Positions 9,078 to 20,501 of a stretch of 64,000 nucleotides of DNA are shown one piece after another (within the stretch, counting starts at the first letter, position 1; every line of letters starts with the position of its first letter). This DNA comes from Bradyrhizobium sp. ORS 278. Lineage in GTDB: Bacteria > Pseudomonadota > Alphaproteobacteria > Rhizobiales > Xanthobacteraceae. The stretch spans positions 1,798,001-1,862,000 of the forward strand of contig NC_009445.1 in the NCBI RefSeq assembly GCF_000026145.1. Direction: 5' to 3'. The position numbers were made by a program, and so were the translations under genes. The notes beneath the pieces are model-generated. The model saw only the letters and a program-made list of their open reading frames with translations, had not been told where the DNA came from and made no database searches.

Positions 9078-9937
9078 AGCCCGGATTCTGGATTGCGCCC
9101 GAAGGCGCCGAGCAGCCGGTCAGCGTGTTTCCGATCGGCGAGGAGGCGCTCGACGCGCAGTACAAGGGGCTGACCGCATCCGGCGCGCTGGCGAAGCTCG
9201 CGACGCTGGATTCGGAGGAGTTGGCGCGGAGCTGTCCGCGCGCCGTCGAGTTGTTGTCGACGATTGCCGCGGCCGTTGCTGCGCAGACTGCCGACGCGCC
9301 GACGCAGTTGTTTCGGCTGGCCGGCCTCAACGACCTCGAACGCCGGCTGATCGACGACGTGCTCGGCGAGGGCGAGGTCGCCGGCGTGGTCGCGCTGCCC
9401 GACGGCTCGCTGGCGCAGATCCAGGAGTCGGTGCTCGCCGGCATTTGGCGCGTTCGGCTGGAGCGCGACGAGAGCCACGACTACATCGAGATCGGCGCGG
9501 TGCCGGAGATCGTCGCGCGCGCCGCGATCGATCTGACGGCGGACGACGTCGTCATCGGGCCCGCACCCGAGGGCACGATGAATGCGCTGCCGGTGCTCGC
9601 CGAGATCCGCGAGCGCGCGCTCGCCTGGCGGCCGGGCCAGCGCTCGCAGACCATCAACTTCACGCTGCTGCCGATGAGCCCGGTCGACATGAGCTTCCTG
9701 CAGGAGACGCTCGGCAACGGCCCGATCCAGCTGGTGTCGCGTGGCTACGGCACCTGCCGCGTGCTCGCAACCGGCGTGCGCCATGTCTGGTCGGTGCAGT
9801 TCTTCAACGCGATGGACACGATCATTCTCGACACGCTGGAAGTCGGTGGCGTGCCGGTCGTAGCGCTTGCGGCCCCGGAGGATTTCGAGGACTCGGCCGA
9901 ACGCCTCAAGCAGATCATCGAGGCGTATTTCACATGA
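9074..9937 (+). CDS. hupH: Hydrogenase expression/maturation protein, HyaF/HupH family
   Basis: A 287-residue HyaF/HoxQ/HupH protein required for maturation of membrane-bound hydrogenases, with a proposed role in the Fe-S small subunit together with HupG. Family hallmarks seen include the N-terminal [16 protein letters not shown], the [19 protein letters not shown] segment near residue 195, and [22 protein letters not shown] near residue 223. The start overlaps the hupG stop and the stop overlaps hupI. Confidence 0.88.
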   Translation: MKPGFWIAPEGAEQPVSVFPIGEEALDAQYKGLTASGALAKLATLDSEELARSCPRAVELLSTIAAAVAAQTADAPTQLFRLAGLNDLERRLIDDVLGEGEVAGVVALPDGSLAQIQESVLAGIWRVRLERDESHDYIEIGAVPEIVARAAIDLTADDVVIGPAPEGTMNALPVLAEIRERALAWRPGQRSQTINFTLLPMSPVDMSFLQETLGNGPIQLVSRGYGTCRVLATGVRHVWSVQFFNAMDTIILDTLEVGGVPVVALAAPEDFEDSAERLKQIIEAYFT

Positions 9938-10146
9938 GCACCGGGTTCGAGAATCTTGGCGTACGCAGCGATCTCGCCGACGAGATGCTGCTGGAGTGCG
10001 GCATCTGCTGGACGCGCTATGACCCCGCCGAAGGCGATGGCGTCGCGCAGATCGCGCCGGGGACGCCGTTCTCGGCACTGCCGGACGACTGGCACTGCCC
10101 GAACTGCGACGCGCCGAAGGCCAAGTTCATGGTGGTCGAGTCATGA
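9934..10146 (+). CDS. hupI: Rubredoxin-like protein
   Basis: A 70-residue rubredoxin with two CxxC iron-binding knuckles, CGIC near residue 22 and CPNC near residue 55. The rubredoxin core YDPAEGD and [17 protein letters not shown] is intact. Rubredoxins of this type are required for uptake hydrogenase activity in the presence of oxygen in Rhizobium and Ralstonia (HupI/HoxR), probably by protecting Fe-S cluster assembly in HupS. Overlaps with hupH and hupJ indicate coupled translation. Confidence 0.93.
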   Translation: MSTGFENLGVRSDLADEMLLECGICWTRYDPAEGDGVAQIAPGTPFSALPDDWHCPNCDAPKAKFMVVES

Positions 10147-10640
10147 GCGCCGTCGCGGCCGGGCAGGGGACCGATCAGCTCACGCCGGCTGCATGGGGCG
10201 AGCGCCTTGCCGGCATTTATCGCGAGATCGGCGACCGGGCAATGCGCGAGCTGCCGATCTATCACGATGCACTCGCGGTCGACGCCATTGGCTTCACCAG
10301 CGTTGTTGGGCGCACGATCGGCATCCTCGTCACGCCGTGGTTCATGAACGTGGTCACGCCAGCCGAAGGCGATGTGGGATCGACGATCGACGTGGCGCTG
10401 CCGGCCGGTTCGTTCGGATTTGCGATCAGCGATGTTGCCGGCGTCGGGCGGATCGCCAGCTGCTCGCTGTTCTCGCCGATGTCGGAGTTCGAGGACATGG
10501 CGGCCGCGCGTGTCGCGGCGGAGGCCGCGCTGGCGGCGCTACTCACGGCGCCCGAAGACGAGGCCGACACCGCGCGGGTATCGCGCGGCATCGAGCGCCG
10601 CGCGTTCCTGCGCGGCACGCTCTCGGAGAGCCGCGCATGA
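10143..10640 (+). CDS. hupJ: [NiFe]-hydrogenase assembly chaperone, HybE/HupJ family
   Basis: A 165-residue HupJ/HoxT/HybE-family protein. The recognisable segment is FTSVVGRTIGILVTPWFMNVVTP near residues 43-65, then the FAISDVAGVGRIASCSLFSPM region. HybE proteins act as chaperones in Tat-dependent hydrogenase assembly. It overlaps hupI and hupK by 4 bp each. I see no cofactor-binding motif. Confidence 0.88.
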   Translation: MSAVAAGQGTDQLTPAAWGERLAGIYREIGDRAMRELPIYHDALAVDAIGFTSVVGRTIGILVTPWFMNVVTPAEGDVGSTIDVALPAGSFGFAISDVAGVGRIASCSLFSPMSEFEDMAAARVAAEAALAALLTAPEDEADTARVSRGIERRAFLRGTLSESRA

Positions 10641-11734
10641 CGCTCGCCTTCCGCAACCGGATCGATGTGACGCTGTCGGTTGCCGATCGGCGGATCACGG
10701 CGGTCGAGATCCAGCCGCGCACGCGGCCGCCGCTGGGCCGGCTGGCGGCGGGAAAGCCGGCCGAGATGCTGCTTGCGGCATTGCCACGGTTGTTCGCGTT
10801 CTGCGCCAACGCGCATCAGGTTGCGGTGCTCACCGCGGTCGAAGCCGCGCGCGGCGAGCAGGCGGTGCCACTGACGCGGCATCGTCGCATCAAGGCCGTG
10901 CTGGCCGAGCGGTTCGCCGAGCTGCTGCGCGGCCTCTTGCTCGGACCGATGGCCAACGAACCCGGCACTCAGCCGCTGCTGCAGCGGCTGCTGCAGGCCA
11001 CGGCCGTGCTGCAGGAGCCCGCCCGTGTCGGCACACCGGCGCAGGTCCGCTCGGAAACCTTGTCACAGATCAAGACGGCCCTGAAGGATCTGGGGATAGG
11101 CTCCGCACCGGAGATCGTGGCGCCGGAAACTCCACTCGCAAGGCTGATGGCAGCGGCCCGCAAGGCGGCCGAAAATGGAGGATGGAGGCACATGCCGTCG
11201 GTGCATGGTGTGCTGTCGGCCGCGGACGATCGCGCCGTTGCCGCCCGGCTGATGAATGAAGGAGCCGCGTTTGCCGAGATGCCGGATCTCGACGGCTGTG
11301 TACCCGAGACGGGAGTCTGGGCGCGTCGGGCGCGCGCCGACCTGCAGGCGGGGCCCGCCGAACGGCTGTCCGCCCGGATCGCAGAGCTGGCCGGGCTGGT
11401 GCGCTCGCTCGAAGACGGTGAGACCGAGGACTCCTGCGAAGAGCAGCTTGTCGCCGGCTATGCGCTTGGCCTCGGCTGTGGCGCCGGCGCGGTCGAATGT
11501 GCGCGGGGCCGGCTGTATCACGTGGTCGAGCTGAATGCGCAAGGCCACATCTCGCGCTTCGAATATCTCGCCCCGACGGAGTGGAATTTTCATCGGCGAG
11601 GACCAGTCGTGACCAGCTTGATGGGCGCGCTGCTTCGCGATGGCAGGGATCGCGATGCCATTTCTGGCATGATCGGCTCGTTCGATCCCTGCGTCGGCGT
11701 CGGCCTGACGGTCCGGGAGATGGCCGATGCATGA
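10637..11734 (+). CDS. hupK: Hydrogenase maturation protein HupK (degenerate large-subunit paralogue)
   Basis: A 365-residue HupK/HoxV protein. It resembles a catalytic large subunit that has lost its metal site: the C-terminus reads [17 protein letters not shown] where HupL has [10 protein letters not shown], and PTEWNFHRRGP near residue 316 matches the PTSWNFSPRD segment of HupV. Such proteins are proposed scaffolds on which the Fe(CN)2CO unit is assembled or transferred with HupF/HypC. The ATG overlaps the hupJ stop, and the C-terminus overlaps hypA by 8 bp. Confidence 0.88.
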   Translation: MTLAFRNRIDVTLSVADRRITAVEIQPRTRPPLGRLAAGKPAEMLLAALPRLFAFCANAHQVAVLTAVEAARGEQAVPLTRHRRIKAVLAERFAELLRGLLLGPMANEPGTQPLLQRLLQATAVLQEPARVGTPAQVRSETLSQIKTALKDLGIGSAPEIVAPETPLARLMAAARKAAENGGWRHMPSVHGVLSAADDRAVAARLMNEGAAFAEMPDLDGCVPETGVWARRARADLQAGPAERLSARIAELAGLVRSLEDGETEDSCEEQLVAGYALGLGCGAGAVECARGRLYHVVELNAQGHISRFEYLAPTEWNFHRRGPVVTSLMGALLRDGRDRDAISGMIGSFDPCVGVGLTVREMADA

Positions 11735-12068
11735 GATGGCGCTGTGCGAGGGCATCGTCGAGATCGTCGAGGCCGAGGCGCGCAAGGGCGCGTTCTCCAA
11801 GGTGAAGACGGTGTGGCTCGAAATCGGCGCGCTCAGCCATGTGGCGCCCGAGGCGCTGCGGTTCTGCTTCGAGGCGGTCACGGCGCATACGATCGCGCGC
11901 GGCGCGGCGCTGGAAATCATCGAGCAGAAGGGCTCGGCCTGGTGCCTCGGCTGCTCGCGCAGCGTCGAGATCAGCCGGCGCTACGATGCCTGTTCCGAAT
12001 GCGGCAGCCATCAGCTGCAGGTCACGGGCGGCGAGGACATGCGGGTCAAGGAGCTGGAGGTCGAGTGA
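11727..12068 (+). CDS. hypA: Hydrogenase nickel-insertion protein HypA
   Basis: A 113-residue HypA. The N-terminal MHEMAL supplies the nickel ligand His2. The zinc site is formed by CLGC near residue 73 and CSEC near residue 89. It partners with the GTPase HypB to insert nickel into HupL and HupV. The start overlaps hupK and the stop overlaps hypB (TGATG). Confidence 0.95.
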   Translation: MHEMALCEGIVEIVEAEARKGAFSKVKTVWLEIGALSHVAPEALRFCFEAVTAHTIARGAALEIIEQKGSAWCLGCSRSVEISRRYDACSECGSHQLQVTGGEDMRVKELEVE

Positions 12069-13033
12069 TGTGTACGGTGTGCGGCTGCGGCGACGGCCAA
12101 TCCGCGATCGAGGCGGGTGATCATCATCACGATCACGGCGATCACGATCATCATCATGCGCATAGACATGATCACAGCCATGATCATGCCGGGCATCATC
12201 ACCATCACGGCCATCATCACCATGATCACGGCCACCATCATCACCACCAGGATGAGCATGCGCATGATCATCGTCACGCGCATGGCGCTGCCGATCATAT
12301 CGACTGCGCGGCCAATCCGGCGGGGCAGGAAATCGCCGGCCTGTCGAGCGGACGCATCATCCAGATCGAGCGCGACATACTCGGCAAGAACAACCGCCTT
12401 GCCGCCGAGAACCGCGCGCGTTTCGCAGCCCATGACGTGCTGGCGTTCAACTTCGTCTCCAGTCCCGGCGCCGGCAAGACGTCGCTGCTGGTCCGCGCCG
12501 TCTCGGAGCTGAAGCAGAGCCGGCCGGTCGCGGTGATCGAGGGCGATCAGCAGACCTCAAACGATGCCGAGAGAATCCGCGCTACTGGCGTGCCGGCGAT
12601 CCAGATCAACACCGGCAAGGGCTGCCATCTCGACGCGGCGATGGTCGACGAGGCCTATCGCCGGCTGCCGCCGCTGCGCGGCGGATTGCTGTTCATCGAG
12701 AATGTCGGAAATCTCGTCTGTCCGGCCGCGTTCGATCTCGGCGAGGCCTGCAAGATCGTGGTTTTCTCGACCACCGAGGGCGAGGACAAGCCGCTCAAAT
12801 ATCCCGATATGTTCGCGGCGTCGGCGCTGATGCTGATCAACAAGATCGATCTCGCGCCGGTGCTCGACTTCGATCTTGCTCAGACCATCGAATATGCTCG
12901 CCGCGTCAATCCGAAAATCGAAGTGCTGACAATCTCGGCCAAGACCGGCGAAGGTTTTTCCGCCTTCTATGCCTGGATCAGAAAGCAGGCCGACCGCGTC
13001 AGAGCGAGCGCGCTGGGCGCGGTGCAGGGATGA
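12068..13033 (+). CDS. hypB: Hydrogenase nickel-incorporation GTPase HypB, histidine-rich
   Basis: A 321-residue nickel GTPase. It begins [10 protein letters not shown], giving the N-terminal CxxCGC high-affinity nickel site. Residues 17-78 (about 12116-12303) are an extreme His/Asp/Gly-rich tract with about 34 histidines, a metal-storage domain seen in rhizobial HypB. The G domain follows, with the P-loop SSPGAGKTS near residue 136, a switch region GDQQTSNDA and the LINKIDLAP specificity motif. The start overlaps the hypA stop; the end overlaps hypF. Confidence 0.96.
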   Translation: MCTVCGCGDGQSAIEAGDHHHDHGDHDHHHAHRHDHSHDHAGHHHHHGHHHHDHGHHHHHQDEHAHDHRHAHGAADHIDCAANPAGQEIAGLSSGRIIQIERDILGKNNRLAAENRARFAAHDVLAFNFVSSPGAGKTSLLVRAVSELKQSRPVAVIEGDQQTSNDAERIRATGVPAIQINTGKGCHLDAAMVDEAYRRLPPLRGGLLFIENVGNLVCPAAFDLGEACKIVVFSTTEGEDKPLKYPDMFAASALMLINKIDLAPVLDFDLAQTIEYARRVNPKIEVLTISAKTGEGFSAFYAWIRKQADRVRASALGAVQG

Positions 13034-15288
13034 GCACGGCGGGCCCGACATTTGCAGCGGATCGCGCGCGTCTCAGGCTCCGCGTGCGCGGTGCCGTGCA
13101 GGGCGTGGGCTTCCGTCCCTATGTCCATGGCCTGGCCACACGCTATCGCCTTGGCGGCTTCGTCGCCAACGACGCTGATGGTGTCGTCATCGAGGTCGAG
13201 GGCGAGAGTGTCATGTCGTTTGTCGAAGCGCTGCCGCGACAGGCGCCGCCTCTGGCGCGTATCGACGACATCGCCGTGGAACCTGTCGCCGCGCAGGCGA
13301 GTGCAGACTTCCGCATCGGCGAGAGCGTGGGCGGCCGGGTGACCACCCGCATCGGTCCGGATGCGGCAACCTGTCCGGCCTGCCTTGCCGAGTTGTTCGA
13401 TCCGGGCAGTCGATTTCATCGCTATCCTTTCGTCAACTGCACCCATTGCGGCCCGCGCTTCACCATCGCCGAGCGCCTGCCTTACGACCGCGCGACGACG
13501 GCAATGAAGAGCTTCCCGATGTGCGAGGCCTGCCGCTCGGACTATGAGGATCCAAGCGGCCGCCGCTTCCATGCCGAGGCGATCTCCTGTCCGGATTGCG
13601 GGCCCCGGCTCAGCCACGACGTCGGTGAGATCGCGGCGGCGCTTGCGGAGGGAAAGATTGTCGCGATCAAGGGACTCGGCGGCTATCAGATGCTGTGTGA
13701 TGCGCGCGATGAGCCTGCGGTGCAGCGGCTGCGCGCGCGCAAGCAGCGCGACGGCAAGCCGTTCGCTGTGATGCTGGCCTCGGTCGAAGCCGCTGGGGAA
13801 ATTGCCGATCTCGATGCCGCCGAGCGCGGATTGCTGGAGCAGGTGGCCCGGCCGATCGTTCTGCTGCGCTCGCGCGGTCGTCTGGCGCCCTCGGTAGCGC
13901 CCGGTCTCGCCAAGATCGGCGTGATGCTCCCGGTCGCGCCGCTGCATCATCTGGTCTTTGACGCGCTGCGTGCGCATGGTGGCAAACGGAACGAGGCGCT
14001 GGTCTGCACCAGCGCCAATCCCAGCGGTCAGCCGCTGCTGACCGACAACGACGAGGCTCTGATCGATCTCGCCGGCATCGCGGATCTGATCGTCACGCAT
14101 GACCGCGACATTGTCATTCGTGCCGATGATTCCGTTGTCGCCATGATGGCGGACTCCCCACGCTTCATCCGTCGGGCCCGCGGCTACGTTCCGGAACCGA
14201 TCCGGCTGCCGCGCGCTCTCCCGCCGCTCCTCGCGGTCGGGGCTCACCTCAAGTCGACGGTGACGGTGATCCGTGGCGACGAGGCCTTCGTGTCGCAGCA
14301 TCTCGGCGACCTCGACACGGCCGCAGCGATCCGCTTCTTCGAGGAGACGATCGCGCATCTCACCTCCATCCTCGACGTCGCGCCGCTGGCGATCGCGCAC
14401 GACCTGCATCCGGACATGGCGTCGACGCGGTTCGCGCAGGCTCGGGGACTGCCGACATTCGGCGTGCAGCATCATCATGCGCATGCCGCCGCGGTCATCG
14501 CGGAGCATGGCTTGCGCGCGCCTGTGCTTGCACTCGTGCTTGATGGCTATGGCTACGGCACCGATGGCGACGCCTGGGGCGGCGAACTGCTGCTGTGTGA
14601 CGGAGCGATGTTCCGGCGCCTCGGGCATCTCGCGCCGCTGAAGATGCCGGGCGGCGACCGCGCCGCGCGGGAACCGTGGCGCATGGCGGCCGCCGTGCTC
14701 CACGACCTCGGACATGACGCCGAGATCGCTGCACGCTTCAGGAGTCAGCCGCAGGCGCGCCATCTGCCGACGTTGCTCGATCGCACCGATGCGGCCGTGA
14801 CGACCAGCGCAGGCCGGCTGTTCGATGCTGTGGCGGGATTGCTCGGGGTCAGCACGGTTCAGAGCTATGAAGGCGAAGCTGCCATGAAGCTCGAGGCGCT
14901 GGTTCGCACCACTGCAGTCCTCGAACAGGGCTGGACGATCGCCGATGGCATTCTTTCGCTTCGTCCGCTCCTCGCTCAACTGCTCGCCTGCGACTTGGAC
15001 CCCGCTGAAGCCGCCGGCCTATTCCACGGCACACTCGCTGCCGCCTGCGTGGACTGGATCGTATCTGCGTCGCGCGCAACCGGCGTGACCATGCTCGTGC
15101 TGAGTGGCGGCTGCTTCCTCAATGCGCATCTGGCGGAGCTGATCGTCCGCGGCTGCAGAGCCGCCGGCGTCGATGCGTGGCTGCCGCGCCGGCTGCCGCC
15201 CAACGATGGCGGACTGAGTTTAGGGCAGGCCTGGGTCGCCGGGCTCCAATTGATCAAGCAAGACAACGCAGCTGGAGGGATCGTCTGA
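13030..15288 (+). CDS. hypF: Carbamoyltransferase HypF
   Basis: A 752-residue enzyme that makes the CN ligand donor from carbamoyl phosphate and transfers it to the HypE C-terminal Cys. Domains in order: acylphosphatase ([14 protein letters not shown], residues 22-35), two zinc fingers (CPAC/CTHC and CEAC/CPDC, about 115-195), a YrdC-like nucleotide-binding domain (about 205-385), and a Kae1/TobZ-like carbamoyltransferase domain with the metal motif [11 protein letters not shown] near residue 480. Full length for the family. Overlaps hypB by 4 bp and touches hypC. Confidence 0.96.
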   Translation: MSTAGPTFAADRARLRLRVRGAVQGVGFRPYVHGLATRYRLGGFVANDADGVVIEVEGESVMSFVEALPRQAPPLARIDDIAVEPVAAQASADFRIGESVGGRVTTRIGPDAATCPACLAELFDPGSRFHRYPFVNCTHCGPRFTIAERLPYDRATTAMKSFPMCEACRSDYEDPSGRRFHAEAISCPDCGPRLSHDVGEIAAALAEGKIVAIKGLGGYQMLCDARDEPAVQRLRARKQRDGKPFAVMLASVEAAGEIADLDAAERGLLEQVARPIVLLRSRGRLAPSVAPGLAKIGVMLPVAPLHHLVFDALRAHGGKRNEALVCTSANPSGQPLLTDNDEALIDLAGIADLIVTHDRDIVIRADDSVVAMMADSPRFIRRARGYVPEPIRLPRALPPLLAVGAHLKSTVTVIRGDEAFVSQHLGDLDTAAAIRFFEETIAHLTSILDVAPLAIAHDLHPDMASTRFAQARGLPTFGVQHHHAHAAAVIAEHGLRAPVLALVLDGYGYGTDGDAWGGELLLCDGAMFRRLGHLAPLKMPGGDRAAREPWRMAAAVLHDLGHDAEIAARFRSQPQARHLPTLLDRTDAAVTTSAGRLFDAVAGLLGVSTVQSYEGEAAMKLEALVRTTAVLEQGWTIADGILSLRPLLAQLLACDLDPAEAAGLFHGTLAAACVDWIVSASRATGVTMLVLSGGCFLNAHLAELIVRGCRAAGVDAWLPRRLPPNDGGLSLGQAWVAGLQLIKQDNAAGGIV

Positions 15289-15524
15289 TGTGCCTGGCTA
15301 TTCCTGCCGAGGTGATCAAGCTGCTACCCGACGACATGGCGATCGTGTCGATCGACGGTGTCAGCAAGGAGGTCTCGGTCGCGCTGATCGAGGAGATCGC
15401 CGTCGGCGACTACGTCATCCTCCATGTCGGCCATGCGCTGACGAAGATCGATCCGGAGGAGGCGCGCGAAACGCTCGATCTGCTCCGCCAGATGGGGGCA
15501 GCAGCCGCGGAGGCCGCACCATGA
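15288..15524 (+). CDS. hypC: Hydrogenase chaperone HypC
   Basis: A 78-residue HypC, starting MCLAIP with the functional Cys2. It scaffolds Fe(CN)2CO assembly with HypD and delivers it to the large subunit precursor. The first base of its ATG is the last base of the hypF stop, and its stop overlaps the hypD ATG. It is a shorter paralogue of HupF at 8106. Confidence 0.95.
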   Translation: MCLAIPAEVIKLLPDDMAIVSIDGVSKEVSVALIEEIAVGDYVILHVGHALTKIDPEEARETLDLLRQMGAAAAEAAP

Positions 15525-16648
15525 AATATGCCGACGAGTTTCGCGACAAGGAGCTGGCACTGGGGCTCGCGCGCGCCATCCGCGCCAAGGCGGACCCTGC
15601 GCGCGCCTATCGCTTCATGGAGTTCTGCGGCGGTCATACGCACGCGATCGCACGCTATGGCCTTGAAGACATGCTGCCGGGCAATGTCCGCATGATCCAC
15701 GGACCGGGCTGCCCGGTCTGCGTGCTGCCGGCTGGCCGCATCGACATGGCGATCGCGCTCGCGGAACGGCCAGAGGTCATTCTGTGCGTCTATGGCGACC
15801 TGATGCGCGTACCGGGCTCGCGCGGCGCGTCGCTGCTGAAGGCCAAGGCGCGCGGCGCCGACATCCGCATGGTCTATTCCACGCTCGACGCCATTGCGCT
15901 GGCCGAGCAGAACCCCGGCCGCCAGATCGTGTTCTTCGCCATCGGCTTCGAGACCACGACGCCGCCGACGGCGGTGATGATCCGCGCCGCGGAGAAGAAG
16001 GAGCTCGCGAATTTCAGCGTGTTCTGCAATCACGTGCTGACGCCCCCGGCGATGCGCGCAATTCTCGACAGCGACGTGCCGATCGAGATCGGCGGGTTCG
16101 TCGGCCCGGCGCATGTCTCGACCGTGATCGGCACCGAGCCCTACGCGCCGTTCGCGCGCGACGATGGCAAGCCGGTGGTGATTGCCGGCTTCGAGCCGCT
16201 CGACATGATGCAGGCCATCCTGATGCTGATCGAGCAGGTCAATGACGGCCGCCACGAGGTCGAGAACCAGTACCGCCGCGCCGTCACGGGCAGCGGCAAT
16301 CAGCGTGCGATGAAGCAAATGGCAGAGATCTTCGAGTTGCGCGACCAGTTCGAGTGGCGTGGTCTCGGCAGTATTCCCGCGAGTGCCTTGAAGCTGCGGC
16401 CTGCCTTTGCGCATTTCGATGCCGAGCTGCGCTTTGCAATGCGCGAGCTGGTGGTGGCCGACAATCCGGCCTGCGAATGCCCCGCCATCCTGCGTGGGCT
16501 GAAGAAACCGGTGGACTGCAAGCTGTTCGGCACGGCTTGCACGCCTGAGACGCCGATCGGCTCCTGCATGGTGTCGTCGGAAGGCGCCTGCGCGGCGCAT
16601 TGGACTTATGGCCGCTTCCGCGACCATCAGCGGAGGCTTGCCTCATGA
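15521..16648 (+). CDS. hypD: Fe-S protein HypD
   Basis: A 375-residue HypD. Conserved motifs are FCGGHTHAI near residue 34, GPGCPVCVLP near residue 65, and GFETTTPPTA near residue 143. The C-terminal cysteines that hold the [4Fe-4S] cluster are visible in NPACECPAILRG, FGTACTPETPIGSCMVSSEGACAAHW. HypD binds HypC and hosts synthesis of the Fe(CN)2CO group. The ATG overlaps the hypC stop. Confidence 0.96.
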   Translation: MKYADEFRDKELALGLARAIRAKADPARAYRFMEFCGGHTHAIARYGLEDMLPGNVRMIHGPGCPVCVLPAGRIDMAIALAERPEVILCVYGDLMRVPGSRGASLLKAKARGADIRMVYSTLDAIALAEQNPGRQIVFFAIGFETTTPPTAVMIRAAEKKELANFSVFCNHVLTPPAMRAILDSDVPIEIGGFVGPAHVSTVIGTEPYAPFARDDGKPVVIAGFEPLDMMQAILMLIEQVNDGRHEVENQYRRAVTGSGNQRAMKQMAEIFELRDQFEWRGLGSIPASALKLRPAFAHFDAELRFAMRELVVADNPACECPAILRGLKKPVDCKLFGTACTPETPIGSCMVSSEGACAAHWTYGRFRDHQRRLAS

Positions 16649-17685
16649 GCATGCATCAGCGCCGGCTCGACCTGAAGAACGGCTGCGTCGACCTCTCGCA
16701 CGGCGCCGGTGGCCGCGCGATGGCGCAGCTGATTGCCGGTCTGTTCCACGAGGCCTTCGGCAACGAATTTCTGGCGCGTGGCAACGATCAGTCCGCCTTC
16801 GATGTCGCGGCCGGGCGGATGGTGATGACGACCGATGGCTATGTCGTGTCGCCGCTGTTTTTTCCCGGCGGCAATATCGGCTCCCTCGCGGTGCACGGCA
16901 CGGTCAACGATATCGCCATGGCCGGCGCGAAGCCGCTGTACCTGTCGGCGAGCTTCATCATCGAGGAGGGCTTCCGCTTCGACGACCTGAAACGAATAGC
17001 TGACGCGATGGGGGCGGCGGCACGCGAGGCCGGCATCGCGATTATCACGGGCGACACGAAAGTGGTCGAGCGCGGCAAGGCCGATGGCGTCTTCATTTCG
17101 ACCGCTGGCGTCGGCGTACTGCCTGACGGGCTCGACCTCTCTGCGGACAAAGCGCGGCCGGGCGATCGCGTGCTGCTATCGGGCAGCCTCGGCGATCACG
17201 GCGTGGCGATCATGTCGAAGCGGCAGAACCTGACCTTCGATACCGAGATCGTCTCCGACTCGGCCTCGCTGCACGGACTCGTCGCCGCCATGGTCGTAGC
17301 CGGCGGCCAGGGCATCCGGCTGATGCGCGATCCGACACGCGGCGGGCTTGCTGCGACGATGAACGAGATCGCCCAGCAGTCCAATCTCGGCTTCCGTCTG
17401 CAAGAGGAGTCTATTCCAGTGAAGCCGGCCGTGGCCGCTGCCTGCGAGTTGCTCGGGCTCGATCCGCTGCATGTTGCCAATGAAGGCAAGCTCGTCGCCG
17501 TGGTCGCTCCTGACGTCGCCAATGCCGTGCTCGCGGCGATGAAGGCGCATCCGCTGGGAGGGGAGGCGGCTGACATCGGCGAGGCGGTCGCCGACGATCA
17601 TCGCTTCGTCCAGATGGCTACGAGCTTCGGCGGCGGGCGCATCGTCGACTGGCTGTCGGGCGAGCAGTTGCCGCGGATCTGCTGA
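16645..17685 (+). CDS. hypE: Carbamoyl dehydratase HypE
   Basis: A 346-residue PurM/ThiL-like ATPase that dehydrates the carbamoyl group on its C-terminal Cys to thiocyanate, giving the CN ligand. The sequence ends PRIC, the invariant carrier. Other family motifs are LSHGAGGRAM, NDIAMAGAKP and RDPTRGGLAATMNEIA. The ATG at 16645 overlaps the hypD stop; an upstream in-frame start at 16600 would read into hypD and is not needed. Confidence 0.96.
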   Translation: MSMHQRRLDLKNGCVDLSHGAGGRAMAQLIAGLFHEAFGNEFLARGNDQSAFDVAAGRMVMTTDGYVVSPLFFPGGNIGSLAVHGTVNDIAMAGAKPLYLSASFIIEEGFRFDDLKRIADAMGAAAREAGIAIITGDTKVVERGKADGVFISTAGVGVLPDGLDLSADKARPGDRVLLSGSLGDHGVAIMSKRQNLTFDTEIVSDSASLHGLVAAMVVAGGQGIRLMRDPTRGGLAATMNEIAQQSNLGFRLQEESIPVKPAVAAACELLGLDPLHVANEGKLVAVVAPDVANAVLAAMKAHPLGGEAADIGEAVADDHRFVQMATSFGGGRIVDWLSGEQLPRIC

Positions 17686-17693
17686 GACGGGTG

Positions 17694-19125
<1,432 letters not shown>

Positions 19126-19151
<26 letters not shown>

Positions 19152-20490
19152 ATCGGGCGCGGACACGCTGCTGAAGCTGATCGCGAGCAGTAGCGCGCTT
19201 GAATTCGACAGCGAGCGCGAGGGCGTCTGGATCGAAGTCATCCGCAAGATGGACGAGGTCTATTCCGACCTCCTGCGCTACGAGGTCGATCTTGAGCACA
19301 AGAATGCCGAGCTCGAGGAAGCCCAGGCCTTCGTCACCAACGTCATCGAGTCGGTCTCGGACATTCTCGTTGTGTGCGACGCCAGGGGAACGGTGCAACA
19401 AGCCAACTCGGCCTTTCAGCGCACCTCGGGCCGCACGCTCGAGGACATCGCGGGGCGCAATATCGCCGAGATGATAGATCACGATCACCACGGCAAGCTC
19501 GCGGCGCTGCTGAAGCCGCGCAGCGGTGCCGAGGTGGTCGATGGCGAGCTGCGCTTTGCCGCCGGCGGATCGAGCTCCGACCTGTTCGCGATCAACAGCT
19601 CGCCGCGGCACGACCATCGCGGCCGCTTCATCGGCGTCGTGCTGACGGGACGTCCGATCGGCGAGCTGCGCCGCGCCTACGAGGCCCTGCACAAGGCCCA
19701 CCAGGAACTACAGCGGGCGCAGCGGCAGCTGGTCGAGCAGGAGAAGATGGCGAGCCTCGGCCGCCTCGTCGCCGGCGTCGCGCACGAATTGAACAATCCG
19801 ATCAGCTTCGTCTATGGCAATGTTCACACGTTGATGCGCTACCGGACCGCCCTGGTCGGCTATCTGGAAGCGGTCCACGAGCAGCCAGTCTCCGACGAGG
19901 TCGCAGCGCTCCGCAAGGAGCTGCGCATCGATGCCATCGTCGAGGATTTCGGGCCGCTGATCGAGGGAACGCTGGAAGGCGCGGTGCGCATCAGCGAAAT
20001 CGTCAAGAACTTGCGCCGCCTGTCGTTCTCCAAGCTCGGCGAGGTCCAGCGCGTCAATATCGAGCGGCTGATCAACACGGCGGTGCTGTGGGCTGGCCGC
20101 ACCAAGCAGCACCGCGTCGATATTCAGATCGAGGTCGAGCCGGATCTGTGGATCTCCGGCAATGAAGGTCAGCTGCATCAGGTGATCGTCAATCTGGTCG
20201 AGAATGCGATCGACGCGATGCGCATAACCGAGCAGCCGCGCCTCGTCGTTGCGGCGTCGCGACAGGGCAACGAGATCGCGTTCCGGGTCACCGACAACGG
20301 TCCGGGGATCGACAAGGATCATCTCAGTCGCATCTTCGAGCCGTTCTTCACGACCAAACGCGTCGGCGAGGGGACCGGCCTCGGCCTTTGGATCAGCTAC
20401 GGAATCGTACGCGAGCATGGTGGCGAACTCGCTGCCAGCAACGAGTCAGAAGGCGGCGCGACGTTCTCGTTCACTCTGCCCGCAGCCTGA
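19126..20490 (+). CDS. hupT: Hydrogenase sensor histidine kinase HupT/HoxJ
   Basis: A 454-residue soluble kinase with no membrane segment. It has an N-terminal region with coiled-coil character, a PAS domain (about 70-185, containing VIESVSDILVVCDARG), the dimerisation/phospho-acceptor helix with His in GVAHELNNPISF near residue 222, and an ATPase domain with NLVENAIDAM, DNGPGIDKD and GTGLGLWIS. HupT/HoxJ kinases form complexes with the sensor hydrogenase and control HoxA. The ATG lies within the end of hoxA, preceded by an A-rich run. Confidence 0.93.
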
Positions 20491-20501
20491 CGCTCCGCGC
20501 C

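Noticed and set aside
12116..12303. Short CAT/CAC/GAT repeats as a tandem-repeat or CRISPR-like array
   Set aside because: They are codons of the HypB histidine tract, in frame and without uniform repeat or spacer lengths.
12967..14979. A 670-codon open frame on the minus strand across hypF
   Set aside because: It is antisense to a gene with complete HypF motifs, has no domain, and long antisense frames are expected at this GC content.
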